64,000 bases of DNA. Origin: Ruminococcus sp. (GTDB lineage: Bacteria; Bacillota_A; Clostridia; Oscillospirales; Ruminococcaceae). The stretch covers positions 32,435 through 96,434 of the forward strand of contig NZ_JAEEMU010000046.1 of assembly GCF_016283395.1 (NCBI RefSeq). The letters are read 5' to 3'. The notes beneath the pieces were generated by a model that saw only the letters and a program-made list of their open reading frames with translations, was not told the origin of the DNA and ran no database searches. This document shows positions 44,819 through 54,051 of the stretch, piece by piece. The position numbers were made by a program, and so were the translations under genes. The first letter of the stretch is position 1; every line of letters begins with the position of its first letter.

Positions 44819-45067
44819 ATGGTAAAGACAATAATCAAAGTTGAAGGCATGATGTGCGGAATGTGCGAAGCTCACGTAAATGACGCTGTCCGCGCCGCAG
44901 TTAACGCAAAAAAAGTCAATTCCTCTCACAGTAAGGGCGAAACAGAAATAATCTCGGAGGAAGAGCTCGATAAAGCATTACTGAAAGAAACCGTTGAAAA
45001 ATCAGGATATAAAGTCCTCGGTATAACCTCAGAGCCATACGAGAAAAAAGGATTATTCCGCAGATAA
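44819..45067 (+). CDS. Heavy-metal-associated (HMA) domain protein
   Basis: 82 residues, cytoplasmic single ferredoxin-like HMA domain with the metal-binding motif GMMCGMCEAHV (Cys13 and Cys16), as in CopZ-type copper chaperones and the N-terminal domains of copper ATPases. The middle is slightly diverged (AKKVNSSHSKGETEI). AAAGGAG lies 8-9 nt before the ATG, with its own promoter. No copper ATPase or CsoR gene is next to it. Confidence 0.82.
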   Translation: MVKTIIKVEGMMCGMCEAHVNDAVRAAVNAKKVNSSHSKGETEIISEEELDKALLKETVEKSGYKVLGITSEPYEKKGLFRR

Positions 45068-45104
45068 AGTAAAAAGAGAGCTGGATAATCGTTTGCTCAT
45101 AAAG

Positions 45105-45300
45105 AATTTTAGGGAACGCCTTCTCTTGCAAGGCGTTCCCTCTTCCAAAACAGTCCACTGGACTGTTTTGGAATTCACCCTTTGCGATGCGCCTTCGTAT
45201 TATTTCGCTGTTCTCTGAAAACTTGGAACAGCGACCAAAGGCTCTGCCTCTGGACTCTGCCAAAGGAACATAGTCCCTTTGGAATCCCGTTCATACGTTC
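45105..45300. repeat. Cluster of strong palindromes (intergenic repeat)
   Basis: AGGGAACGCCTT / AAGGCGTTCCCT (45111-45141, 12-bp perfect stem, 7-nt loop); CCAAAACAGTCC / GGACTGTTTTGG (45145-45171, 12-bp perfect stem, 3-nt loop); and a decayed block with CCAAAGG, CTCTGCCTCTGGACTCTGCC and a CCAAAGG...CCCTTTGG stem (about 45236-45285). The block resembles a common firmicute intergenic repeat rich in CTCTGCC and CTTTGG. The first stem could also terminate the HMA gene. Confidence 0.6.
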
Positions 45301-45325
45301 AGCAAGTTATTTGGCAAATCGTAAT

Positions 45326-45366
45326 TAAAAAAAATAGCCCCAAAGCACTTCAAATGCATTGGGGCT
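45326..45366 (-). terminator. Terminator of the two-component operon
   Basis: Minus strand: AGCCCC...GGGGCT stem (45336-45366, with internal GCA/TGC pairing) followed by a run of T's (45326-45335). Confidence 0.85.
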
Positions 45367-45418
45367 TTATACTTTTATATTAGTACCGCAACTAAAGGCA
45401 GCACGCTTTTCAGCTATC

Positions 45419-46636
45419 TCATACCGGCAGGGAGACATAGAACGTATTATAGCAGTTCTCGCTTTCTGCCCATATTTTTCCATTATGCTCGCTTACTATA
45501 CTTTCAGCGATAGATAATCCCAGACCATAGCTCTGACCATCATTTCTTGACTGATCCACACGGTAAAAACGCTTAAAAATATTCTCACAGTCCTCCTTAG
45601 TAAGCGGAGTTCCCAGACCTGTCACGGACAATAAACAATTTGCCGACTGACGTTTCAGCTTTACTGTGACCTTATCAGCAGGATCTGAGTATTTCAGCGC
45701 ATTGTCAAGAAGTATATTTATGACCTGTCTGAGCTTTTCCTTGTCGCCTTCAACATTGATATTTTCATCAATATCCGTTGAAAGCTCCATTTCATTCTCG
45801 TAAAACAGCGGTTCAAATGGCAGTATACTGTCATTTATGAGCTTACTGCAATCAACTGTAGTGAATTTCTGCGGTGCTCTGTTACTGTTATTATCCAGCC
45901 TTGCAAGTTCAAGCAGGCTTTCTATCAATCCTCTCATGCGCTTTGACGTTGAGAGGATATTTTTTGTAAAGTTGTCCCTGTCACTTTCTGCGTAGGTCTT
46001 ATCGGTCATCATCTCAGCATTCGTCATAATTACTGTAAGCGGAGTTTTCAGCTCGTGGGAAGCGTCTGCTATGAACTGCTTCTGCTCATTCCATGTCTTT
46101 TCAACAGGCTTTGTTACCCATTTTGCCAGCAGCAGACTTATGATGAAAAATACTACATAGCCTATCAGACCTATTATGATCGAGTTTCTGATAAGTCCTC
46201 TTATCATGGCTTTTTCACTTGATATATCAGCAAATACTATGGCTTTCATAGGTCCGTTTTCATTCTTAATATATCTAAGGTCATAGTCTGGAAGTATGCC
46301 AGTATTCTTTGAACTTTCTTCCGCAGCGTTAACAAGCTTTTGCAGCAGTTCCTTATCCGTAAGGTCATAATAGCCGCCGCCAAAAGCCGTCAGCTCACCG
46401 TCCTTGGCAATATGTACCGTAAAAAACGGCAAACGTATATTGTCGGGCATATTGTCAGGCTTGTGCATAGGTTCAGAAGCAGGCGGTCGAAATGCCTGAG
46501 TGCGCATCATCTGTATGCTTTCACGCGCGATATTCTGCTTTGTGAAGTGCAGCACAAGTCCGAATATAACAATAAAAAGCACAGTAACGATACTCATTAT
46601 TACCGCTATGAACTTTATCCTCAGTCGTTTCAGCAT
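45419..46636 (-). CDS. Sensor histidine kinase
   Basis: 405 residues. TM1 about 10-32, extracellular sensor about 33-160, TM2 about 148-172. HisKA with the phosphorylated His in FIADASHELKTPLTVI (about 188-203). HATPase domain with the N-box INILLDNALKYSD, and SYGLGLSIAESIVSEHNGKIWA near the C-terminus; the usual G1 DxGxG is replaced by SVTGLGTPL. It overlaps the response regulator gene by 7 nt. The stimulus is unknown; the divergent VTC/DUF4956/CotH cluster is a likely target. Confidence 0.9.
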   Translation of the reverse strand: MLKRLRIKFIAVIMSIVTVLFIVIFGLVLHFTKQNIARESIQMMRTQAFRPPASEPMHKPDNMPDNIRLPFFTVHIAKDGELTAFGGGYYDLTDKELLQKLVNAAEESSKNTGILPDYDLRYIKNENGPMKAIVFADISSEKAMIRGLIRNSIIIGLIGYVVFFIISLLLAKWVTKPVEKTWNEQKQFIADASHELKTPLTVIMTNAEMMTDKTYAESDRDNFTKNILSTSKRMRGLIESLLELARLDNNSNRAPQKFTTVDCSKLINDSILPFEPLFYENEMELSTDIDENINVEGDKEKLRQVINILLDNALKYSDPADKVTVKLKRQSANCLLSVTGLGTPLTKEDCENIFKRFYRVDQSRNDGQSYGLGLSIAESIVSEHNGKIWAESENCYNTFYVSLPV

Positions 46637-47307
46637 TTTGCGTCACACTCCAGATGATAGCCTAATCGTCTCATTGCTTCGATACGCACATCTGAACCGA
46701 TACTAAGCAGTTTTTTCCGCAGAAAGCTCACATAGGCTTCCACATGGTTCTCGACTGCATTTGAGTCATATCCCCATACTTTCGTAAGCAGAGCTTCCTT
46801 TGATATATGATTAGTTCCCGAAGTCATAAGAATACGCATTACCTCAAACTCTCTTGCTGATAATCTTATGCTGTTATCTCCGCACACAAGGGAAGCCGAC
46901 TCAAGATCAAGTCTCGTGTTCCCGAATACAAGCTCATTTAACTGTGTTCCCTGTCGGCGAAGAAGCGCGTTCACGCAGGCAAGAAGCTCCCTTGCGTCAA
47001 ATGGCTTGGTAAGATAGTAGTCAGCTCCCGCATTGAGTCCCTGCACCTTATCATCTATATCTGATTTTGCTGTCAGCATAAGTATAGGTGTGGTATTACG
47101 CTTTTCACGTACAGCCTTTGCCACCTGATAGCCATTCTTTTTTGGCAGCATAATATCAAGTATTATAAGGTCATAAATATCCAGCATAGCATACTGCTCG
47201 CCGCTTTCACCGTCATAGACTGCCTCTGCCTCAAAGCCCTTTGACTCCAGCATCAGCTTCAGTGAATCTGCTAAAACCTTCTCATCTTCTATAATAAGTA
47301 TTTTCAT
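46630..47307 (-). CDS. OmpR-family response regulator
   Basis: 225 residues. Receiver domain (1 to about 118) with Asp51 in LIILDIMLP, Thr in MLTAKSD and Lys in YLTKPF. C-terminal winged-helix DNA-binding domain (about 128-222) with ISKEALLTKVWGYDSNAVENHVEAYVSFLRKKL. First gene of the leftward regulator-kinase operon, with its promoter at 47388-47416. Confidence 0.93.
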   Translation of the reverse strand: MKILIIEDEKVLADSLKLMLESKGFEAEAVYDGESGEQYAMLDIYDLIILDIMLPKKNGYQVAKAVREKRNTTPILMLTAKSDIDDKVQGLNAGADYYLTKPFDARELLACVNALLRRQGTQLNELVFGNTRLDLESASLVCGDNSIRLSAREFEVMRILMTSGTNHISKEALLTKVWGYDSNAVENHVEAYVSFLRKKLLSIGSDVRIEAMRRLGYHLECDAKC

Positions 47308-47387
47308 TTGTGTTCCCCCTTTTTTAACATTATATGCCCGAACAGCAGTATGCCTGAAACGACATTCTGCGCCTTTATTTTTATATT

Positions 47388-47416
47388 ATTATAATACATT
47401 ATACAGCTGAATTCAA
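47388..47416 (-). promoter_or_regulatory. Promoter of the two-component operon
   Basis: Minus strand: TTGAAT (47411-47416), 17-nt spacer, TATAAT (47388-47393). The adjacent 47440-47510 region has repeated CACTT/CTTTCAC-like units that could be regulator sites. Confidence 0.55.
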
Positions 47417-47535
47417 GCTGAAAAATCACATCTGTGTATAATAATTTCACTTAACTTTCACTTTTGTTTTACTTTATCTTCACCCGCTTTCAGCGTCAAT
47501 TCAGCAATGATATGTATAATTAAAGCATAGGATAA

Positions 47536-47580
47536 ACACACACAGGCTTAAAAAAAATCGCCCATTTGGTCTGTGTGTGT
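47536..47580 (+). promoter_or_regulatory. Leader hairpin upstream of the VTC gene
   Basis: Perfect 10-bp stem ACACACACAG (47536-47545) / CTGTGTGTGT (47571-47580) with a 25-nt loop, ending 27 nt before the start codon. Possibly a leader structure controlling translation or a protein-binding site. Confidence 0.5.
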
Positions 47581-47607
47581 CCTATATCAAAGAAAAGAGG
47601 TGATACT

Positions 47608-48276
47608 ATGGATTTCAGACACGAGATAAAGCACGAGATAAACTATTCCGACATGATCACGATCAGACACAGACTCAGCACAGTTGCATATCCTGATCCA
47701 CACACCATAGACGGTAAATACTTTATCCGCAGCCTTTACTTCGATAATCTCGCAGACAAAGCTCTTATGGAAAAAGTAAACGGAATGAGCCGAAGAGAAA
47801 AGTTCCGCATAAGATACTACAATGGTGATACTTCTGTTATCCATCTGGAAAAGAAAAGCAAGATAGGTCATCTTGGAAATAAGCTGAGCGCACCGCTTAC
47901 AGCGCAGCAGGCACAAATGATCGTTGACGGTGATACCGAGTGGATGATAGAGTCAGAGCATATGCTCATTCGTGAGCTTTACTCAAAAATGAAAACTCAG
48001 GGAATTGCTCCGAAAACTATCGTGGATTACACAAGAGAGCCTTTCATATATCCCGCAGGCAATGTACGCGTCACACTCGATTACAACGTAAGAAGCGGTA
48101 TGAGATGCACCGATTTTCTTGACCCCGACTGTGTGACAGTTCCCGTTTCAGATTCTATCATACTTGAAGTTAAATGGGACGGATTTCTGCCTGATATAAT
48201 CAGAGATGCAGTTGCCCTTGCAGACAGGCGTGAGGGAGCTTTCTCAAAATACGCTGCCTGTCGAATTTACGGATAA
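47608..48276 (+). CDS. VTC-domain (polyphosphate polymerase-like) protein
   Basis: 222 residues from the ATG at 47608 (AGAGGTG 5 nt upstream). Triphosphate-tunnel fold of the VTC family: RHEIKHEINYSD, YFIRSLYFDN, REKFRIRYYNGD, IHLEKKSKIGHLGNK and IILEVKWDGFLPD supply the basic and acidic residues lining the tunnel. Known VTC proteins polymerise or bind polyphosphate. First gene of a three-gene cluster with DUF4956 and CotH that recurs in Firmicutes; the joint role is unclear. Confidence 0.85.
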   Translation: MDFRHEIKHEINYSDMITIRHRLSTVAYPDPHTIDGKYFIRSLYFDNLADKALMEKVNGMSRREKFRIRYYNGDTSVIHLEKKSKIGHLGNKLSAPLTAQQAQMIVDGDTEWMIESEHMLIRELYSKMKTQGIAPKTIVDYTREPFIYPAGNVRVTLDYNVRSGMRCTDFLDPDCVTVPVSDSIILEVKWDGFLPDIIRDAVALADRREGAFSKYAACRIYG

Positions 48277-48297
48277 AATATAAAGGAGTTTTTTGCA

Positions 48298-48972
48298 ATG
48301 AATAGTTTTAGTGATATCTTTAAATCCAATTTTTTAGAGAATGTGACAAGCGTCAGCATTCTTGATATGGCGATCGCACTTGTACTCGCTTTCGGTCTGG
48401 GAATGTTCATATTCCTCGTTTACAAAAAAACTTACTCTGGAGTAATGTACTCATCAAGCTTCGGTACTACTCTCGTTGCACTTACAATGATAACTACAGT
48501 TGTTATCTTAGCAGTCACAAGCAATGTCGTTCTTTCACTTGGTATGGTCGGTGCGCTTTCTATTGTCCGTTTCCGTACAGCCATAAAAGAGCCGCTTGAT
48601 ATCGCTTTTCTGTTCTGGTCTATTGCAGTCGGTATCGTTCTTGCAGCAGGAATGATCCCACTTGCAGTTATCGGCAGCATCATCATCGGCGTTATCCTCC
48701 TTGTATTCGTTAACCGCAAGGCTTGCAAAAATCCTTACATCGTTGTAGTTCGCTGCGACGGTCATGACAGCGAAACAAAGGCAAAGGCTTTTCTTGACGG
48801 AAAAACAGAGAGATGCGTTATCAAGAGCAAAACTGCTCAGAAGGGCTCTGTGGAGCTCAACATGGAGATCAGACTCAAGGACGATAATACAGATTTCGTA
48901 AATACCCTAGCTGATATGGAAGGTGTCAGCAGTGCAGTTCTTGTAAGCTACAACGGAGACTACATGGGATAA
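48298..48972 (+). CDS. DUF4956 membrane protein
   Basis: 224 residues. Three to four membrane segments (about 22-42, 58-80, 85-100, 108-135; e.g. MAIALVLAFGLGMFIFLVY, VALTMITTVVILAV) around the conserved LGMVGALSIVRFRTAIKEPLD (about 82-102). C-terminal soluble domain about 140-224. AAAGGAG before the ATG, 21 nt after the VTC gene. Family function unknown; it is usually found beside VTC and CotH genes. Confidence 0.88.
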   Translation: MNSFSDIFKSNFLENVTSVSILDMAIALVLAFGLGMFIFLVYKKTYSGVMYSSSFGTTLVALTMITTVVILAVTSNVVLSLGMVGALSIVRFRTAIKEPLDIAFLFWSIAVGIVLAAGMIPLAVIGSIIIGVILLVFVNRKACKNPYIVVVRCDGHDSETKAKAFLDGKTERCVIKSKTAQKGSVELNMEIRLKDDNTDFVNTLADMEGVSSAVLVSYNGDYMG

Positions 48973-48984
48973 GGGTGTGATAGA

Positions 48985-51342
48985 ATGTCAGCACATAAGA
49001 ACATAGATAAAATATGTACGGTCGTTATCGCGGTCACACTTATTATATCTGTCATATTTTGCAACGGTCAGGCACTGGGCATAGAAAAGACCGCTCATGC
49101 CATTGGCTATGAAAATCGTCTATTCGACCGCTCTAAGGTACATACCCTTGATATCGTTATCAACGACTGGGACGGCTTTATCGAAAACTGTGAGAGCGAG
49201 GAGTATTCTGCCTGCAATCTGGTCATTGACGGTGAAGCTATCAAAAACGTAGGTATCAGAGCTAAGGGCAACACTTCTCTCAGCTCCGTAAAGAATATGA
49301 ACAGCAGCCGTTACAGCTTCAAGATAGAGTTTGACCAGTATGAAAACGGTAAGACCTATCACGGACTTGACAAGCTCTGCCTTAACAACATAATTCAGGA
49401 TAATACCTTCATGAAGGATTATCTCGCCTATACTCTCATGTATGATTTCGGCGTTGATGCTCCTCTTTGCAGCTATACTTATATCACAGTCAACAGTGAG
49501 GACTGGGGACTGTATCTTGCTGTGGAAGCTATCGAGGAATCATTCCTTGAAAGAAACTACGGCAGCAACTACGGCGACCTCTACAAGCCAGACGCAATGA
49601 GTTTCGGCGGCGGCAGAGGAAACGGCAAAGAATTTAGTATGGGGAATTTTACAAATAAAGAGAGCGAAGATAAAAACAGCTCCGATAACGATAAAAATCA
49701 GTTTGATCCGGGAAATTTCGGCGGCGGTATGCCCGATTTCGGAGGAGATATGCCACAGTTCGATCCCGATAATATGCCTGAGGACTTCGATTTTGAAATC
49801 TTCGATCCTTCAAAGATGTTCGGCGGAGATGGCGGCGAAGCACCTGACTTCGGCGGCAAGGGAGGCTTTGGCGGATTCGGTATGGGAAGCGACGATGTAA
49901 AGCTCAAATATACCGATGATGATATCGACAGCTATTCCAATATCTTCAACAATGCCAAAACTGCTGTTACAAAAACAGATAAGAATCGTCTTATAAGCTC
50001 ACTGAAAGCTCTCAAAGAGCAGTCTGATCTTGAAAATACAGTTGACGTTGAGGAAGTTATCCGCTACTTTACAGTACATAATTTCCTTGTTAACGGCGAC
50101 AGCTATACAGGTCAGATGATACACAACTACTACCTTTACGAAGAGAACGGACAGCTCTCAATGATACCGTGGGACTACAACCTTGCTTACGGTTCATTCA
50201 TGGGCGGAAACGCTTCATCTTCCGTAAATGATGCCATTGATACTCCTGTATCAGGCGATATGAGCGACCGTCCAATGGTTTCATGGATATTCGATAACGA
50301 GGAATACACAGAGCAGTATCACCAGCTTATGAATGAGTTCCTTGACAGTGTTGACTTTGAGAAGCTTATCTCAGATACAGCAGCTCTTATCGACAAATAC
50401 GTTGAAAAGGATCCAACTAAGTTCTGTACTTATGATGAGTTCAAAACAGGCATTGAAGCTATGACTAAATTCTGTACTCTCCGTGCAGAAAGCGTTCGCG
50501 GACAGCTCGACGGCACTATCCCTTCAACATCTTCCGGACAGAGCGCAGACAGCTCAGCTCTTATTGATGCATCAGGTCTGAACACTTCTGACATGGGCTC
50601 TATGGGCGGCGGAAAAGGCGGTTTCGGCGGCAGCAAGAATAACAAGTCAACTGACAAGGACGAAACCACTGATAAGACCGACAAAACTTCCAAAAATGAC
50701 AAAACCGAAAAGGTCGCAAGAAAGAGTATGCCAAATACATCTTCCTTATCTGTTACGAATCTGAGCAATATGCAGGCTCCAAGCGGAAACGGCAAATCAG
50801 ACAGCAACAGCGATTCTTCAAAGGGTTCAAAAGGCGGAAAGCCAAGCTTCGGCGGCGGTCAGCCACCACAGGGCTTTAACGGCGAGATGCCAGACGGATT
50901 TGATCCGAGCAATATGCCCGATTTCGGCGGTGAGATGCCCGACGACTTCGACCCGAGCAATATCCCCGATTTCGGCGGTGAGATGCCCGACGGCTTCGAC
51001 CCCAGCAATATCCCCGATGATAAGCAGGGCGGCTTCAAGCCTTCCGATAATACAAAGGAAGATACAACAGAGGCTGATGATGACAAGAAAGCTTCAGAAA
51101 AAACTGCTGAGACTGAAATAACTTCTGATGCAGAATCAGAAGCAACTATACCAAACAACGATAAAGGCAATGCTCCCGAAAACGGAGACAGATCAAGAGG
51201 CGGCGAAAGACCTGATATGGGAAGCTTTTCACCCATGAACGGCGGCAGCGAAAGCAGCAATACCACAGCATATATACTGCTTGGTGCGTCAGCACTCGTT
51301 CTCCTGATCGGTCTTGGATTTGCATTCAAATTCAAAAGATGA
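48985..51342 (+). CDS. CotH-family (protein kinase-like) surface protein with Gly/Pro/Asp repeats
   Basis: 785 residues. N-terminal signal/anchor helix (about 11-32). CotH kinase-like domain (about 45-500) with IRAKGNTSL, KIEFDQYENGKTYHGLDKLCLNN and IPWDYNLAYG (predicted metal-binding Asp). It is interrupted by a Gly/Asp/Pro/Phe-rich insert (about 205-305, DFGGDMPQFDPDNMP). The tail (about 530-755) has Lys/Asp/Thr stretches and the repeat (GGEMPDGFDPSN)n, then a C-terminal membrane helix (about 760-782). CotH proteins phosphorylate spore-coat proteins, or in non-spore settings unknown surface targets. Cluster mate of VTC and DUF4956. Confidence 0.87.
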   Translation: MSAHKNIDKICTVVIAVTLIISVIFCNGQALGIEKTAHAIGYENRLFDRSKVHTLDIVINDWDGFIENCESEEYSACNLVIDGEAIKNVGIRAKGNTSLSSVKNMNSSRYSFKIEFDQYENGKTYHGLDKLCLNNIIQDNTFMKDYLAYTLMYDFGVDAPLCSYTYITVNSEDWGLYLAVEAIEESFLERNYGSNYGDLYKPDAMSFGGGRGNGKEFSMGNFTNKESEDKNSSDNDKNQFDPGNFGGGMPDFGGDMPQFDPDNMPEDFDFEIFDPSKMFGGDGGEAPDFGGKGGFGGFGMGSDDVKLKYTDDDIDSYSNIFNNAKTAVTKTDKNRLISSLKALKEQSDLENTVDVEEVIRYFTVHNFLVNGDSYTGQMIHNYYLYEENGQLSMIPWDYNLAYGSFMGGNASSSVNDAIDTPVSGDMSDRPMVSWIFDNEEYTEQYHQLMNEFLDSVDFEKLISDTAALIDKYVEKDPTKFCTYDEFKTGIEAMTKFCTLRAESVRGQLDGTIPSTSSGQSADSSALIDASGLNTSDMGSMGGGKGGFGGSKNNKSTDKDETTDKTDKTSKNDKTEKVARKSMPNTSSLSVTNLSNMQAPSGNGKSDSNSDSSKGSKGGKPSFGGGQPPQGFNGEMPDGFDPSNMPDFGGEMPDDFDPSNIPDFGGEMPDGFDPSNIPDDKQGGFKPSDNTKEDTTEADDDKKASEKTAETEITSDAESEATIPNNDKGNAPENGDRSRGGERPDMGSFSPMNGGSESSNTTAYILLGASALVLLIGLGFAFKFKR

Positions 51343-51363
51343 TTCCAATCCCTCTCTTATATA

Positions 51364-51410
51364 AAACAGGCAGATACCTCACATGAAGTATCTGCCTGTT
51401 TAATTTTTTA
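51364..51410. terminator. Bidirectional terminator
   Basis: Perfect 14-bp stem AAACAGGCAGATAC / GTATCTGCCTGTTT with a 10-nt loop, T-run on the plus side (ATTTTTT). It lies between the convergent CotH and P-type ATPase genes. Confidence 0.85.
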
Positions 51411-51434
51411 CTGTTCTGAAAAAGACTTGTCTCT

Positions 51435-53825
51435 TTAATCCTTGACATCGTCATTTATGAAGAAAGACTGTATCTTCTTTGTTATCAGTGTCAGGTAGCG
51501 GAGACATGGTTCTGCGATTATTGAGAAGTTTACGCAGAGAAGGATACAGCGGTTAGACATATTTGTTATGTCGAACATCTTGCTGATGAATATCATACAG
51601 CAGGCAAGTCCCACACCGCAGAGTATCCACATCCACATCTTGTACATATCCATAGGTCGGCATATCTGGAATACGATCATCATTCCGACGATACTCATAA
51701 GTATGGTAGAAGCCGTAGCTATATCCGTAGGTGCAACGTTGAAGATATTTCCGAAATATACCATAGCACATACCACAAGTACATCGGTAAGTGCAGCAGG
51801 CAGAGCTTTCAGAAGGATATTCGTAATGAATTTACCTTTGATAAGATCACGGTTAGGCATCTGCGACAGGAAGAAAGCAGGTAAACCTATGGTGAATATA
51901 CTTATAAGGGATATCTGTGCAGGCTTCATCGGATAAGCAAGTCCGAAGAAGATGAACAATATGGATATTATCAGCGAGAAAATATTCTTTACGATGAAGA
52001 GACTTCCCGAGCGTTCAAGGTTATTTACGACCTTTCTTCCCTCTGCAACAACATCAGGCATCTTTGAGAAGTCCGACTCAAGCAGAACAAGCTGTGAAGC
52101 CTGTGCGGCTGCATCACTTCCCGAAGCCATAGCAACGGAACAGTCGGCATCTTTAAGTGCGAGAACATCATTTACACCGTCACCTGTCATGGCAACTGTT
52201 TTGCCTGCTTTTTTAAGTGCTCTTACAAACTTGCGCTTCTGTTCGGGAGTAACTCGTCCGAATACCGTATAACGTGTAACAGCGTCCCTTATTGCACTCT
52301 CTGTTGTAAGTGTCGTAGCATCAACATATTCCTCGGCGTGTTTTATTCCTGCCTGCTTTGCCACCTCAGATACGGTAACAGGATTATCACCCGAAATTAC
52401 CTTTATCTCTACTCCCTGCTCAGCAAAATACCTGAATGTATCAGGAGCATTTTCACGTATAGGATTTGACATCATAATAAAGCATACAGGTTCTACCGAA
52501 GCTGTAAGTGCCTTTCCGTCTGGAACTCCTCTGTACTTTCCGAAAACAAGTACTCTGTAGCCCTTGCGGTTGTATTCCTCTATCTTTTCTCTATATTGTT
52601 CTATCTTTTCCTTGAGGACAAATTCGGGAGCACCAAGCACATATGACTCACGTTCAAATGTAACACTGCTGTACTTGAACTCAGACGAGAAGCCCGTTAT
52701 GGATAAAGCAGCTCTGCCCGCAGGACGGTGGAAGTGGTTCTTTATCGCTTCCATTGTCTGGTTGTCCGAATCCTGAGCAGCAGCAAAGTCGCTGATAAGT
52801 CCTTGCACTGAGTCTATATCGTATTCTTCTGTCGCAGGAACCACTGCTGTTACAGACATCGCATTCTCTGTGATAGTACCTGTTTTATCAACGCAGAGAA
52901 CATCTACTCGTGCAAGAGTCTCGATACATTTCATGTCATGGACAAGTACCTTGCTGAGAGCAAGTCTCATTGCACTGATAACAAGAGTAACACTGGCAAG
53001 GAGGAAGAGTCCCTCGGGTATCATTCCTATTACGGCAGCGACCATAGACTGTACACTTGCACGTATGGTATCATGGTTTATATAGTAGGACTGATAGAAA
53101 AGTATGCTTCCGATAGGGATTATAGCAACACCTGCAAACTTGACTATCCTGTTGAGTGAGCGTATCATCTCCGACTGCTCACCCTTTCGTGACTTCTTAG
53201 CCTGTATAGTCAGCTTTGAGATGTACGATTCACGTCCGACTCTTTCAAGTCTTGCACGGCATGAGCCTGATACTATATAGCTTCCCGACATGAGAGTATC
53301 TCCGGGCTTTTTGCTTATCTCATCGGATTCACCTGTCAGGAGGGATTCATTTACGGAAACATTTCCGTCCACCACTATCGCATCTGCGCTTATCTGATTT
53401 CCTGCCTTGAATATTACTATATCATCAATTACAAGGTCCTTTGAGGGGACAGTCTTTATCTCTCCGTCACGGACTACTGTCGTAACAGGTGCATTTAGCA
53501 CCTTTATCTTATCAAGTACTGACTTTGAACGCAGCTCCTGTATGATACCGATAAGAGCATTGGCTATAATTATAGGCATAAATGTAAGGTCACGGTAAGA
53601 GCCTACAACTACAAGCAATACTGAAAGGATAACAAATATAAGGTTGAAGTACGTAAGTACGTTATCAGCAACGATCTCCTTGACCGTTTTCGAAGGAGAC
53701 TCAACAGGCTTGTTGTCCTGCCCTGCTTCAGCCCTTTCCTTGACCTGTGCAGAGGTAAGTCCTTCGTTGAAATCTGCCTTTACTCTGTCGGGAACGATTA
53801 CATCATTAAATTCACTAATTTTCAT
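51435..53825 (-). CDS. P-type cation ATPase (CtpE/Ca-type)
   Basis: 796 residues from the ATG at 53825 (GAGGTG upstream); a longer frame reaching 53891 would start inside the promoter. Domains: N-terminal cation ATPase region, helices 1-2, actuator with LTGESDE (about 165), helices 3-4 with the IPEGL ion-site motif, phosphorylation loop DKTGTIT (Asp about 305), TGDGVNDVLALKDAD (hinge), and helices 5-10. PEGL and the short N-terminus resemble Ca2+/CtpE-type pumps; ion specificity is inferred. Confidence 0.88.
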   Translation of the reverse strand: MKISEFNDVIVPDRVKADFNEGLTSAQVKERAEAGQDNKPVESPSKTVKEIVADNVLTYFNLIFVILSVLLVVVGSYRDLTFMPIIIANALIGIIQELRSKSVLDKIKVLNAPVTTVVRDGEIKTVPSKDLVIDDIVIFKAGNQISADAIVVDGNVSVNESLLTGESDEISKKPGDTLMSGSYIVSGSCRARLERVGRESYISKLTIQAKKSRKGEQSEMIRSLNRIVKFAGVAIIPIGSILFYQSYYINHDTIRASVQSMVAAVIGMIPEGLFLLASVTLVISAMRLALSKVLVHDMKCIETLARVDVLCVDKTGTITENAMSVTAVVPATEEYDIDSVQGLISDFAAAQDSDNQTMEAIKNHFHRPAGRAALSITGFSSEFKYSSVTFERESYVLGAPEFVLKEKIEQYREKIEEYNRKGYRVLVFGKYRGVPDGKALTASVEPVCFIMMSNPIRENAPDTFRYFAEQGVEIKVISGDNPVTVSEVAKQAGIKHAEEYVDATTLTTESAIRDAVTRYTVFGRVTPEQKRKFVRALKKAGKTVAMTGDGVNDVLALKDADCSVAMASGSDAAAQASQLVLLESDFSKMPDVVAEGRKVVNNLERSGSLFIVKNIFSLIISILFIFFGLAYPMKPAQISLISIFTIGLPAFFLSQMPNRDLIKGKFITNILLKALPAALTDVLVVCAMVYFGNIFNVAPTDIATASTILMSIVGMMIVFQICRPMDMYKMWMWILCGVGLACCMIFISKMFDITNMSNRCILLCVNFSIIAEPCLRYLTLITKKIQSFFINDDVKD

Positions 53826-53862
53826 TATGTCAAAATACACCTCGCAAATATATACTTTTTTT

Positions 53863-53891
53863 ATTGTAACATATTTCTTTAACAATTTCAA
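53863..53891 (-). promoter_or_regulatory. P-type ATPase promoter
   Basis: Minus strand: TTGAAA (53886-53891), 17-nt spacer, TACAAT (53863-53868). Confidence 0.75.
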
Positions 53892-53908
53892 TCATTATTC
53901 AAAAATTT

Positions 53909-53964
53909 ATTGTCAACCATTTTCTTTAAAATAGGTTGACAATGAGTGACAACTGTGCTATAAT
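53909..53964 (+). promoter_or_regulatory. BirA operator overlapping the bioY promoter
   Basis: Perfect inverted repeat ATTGTCAACC - 15 nt - GGTTGACAAT (53909-53943), close to the BirA consensus TTGTTAACC-N15-GGTTAACAA. Its right arm contains the -35 TTGACA (53936-53941); 17 nt later comes TATAAT (53959-53964). Biotinyl-AMP-bound BirA should block this promoter. Confidence 0.88.
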
Positions 53965-54051
53965 TCATTTGTAAGATCTTATAAAAACCGAAATACGCAA
54001 AATTCGTCACAGACGATACGCGCTTTCATATCACGTAAGGAGTTGTATTCA

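Noticed and set aside
47536..47580. ACACACACAG hairpin as a transcription terminator or riboswitch
   Set aside because: No T-run follows and no known aptamer core is visible, so it is kept only as an undefined leader hairpin.
53825..53891. 22-residue N-terminal extension of the P-type ATPase
   Set aside because: The longer frame would begin with the TTG of the -35 box and has no ribosome binding site; a promoter occupies this stretch.
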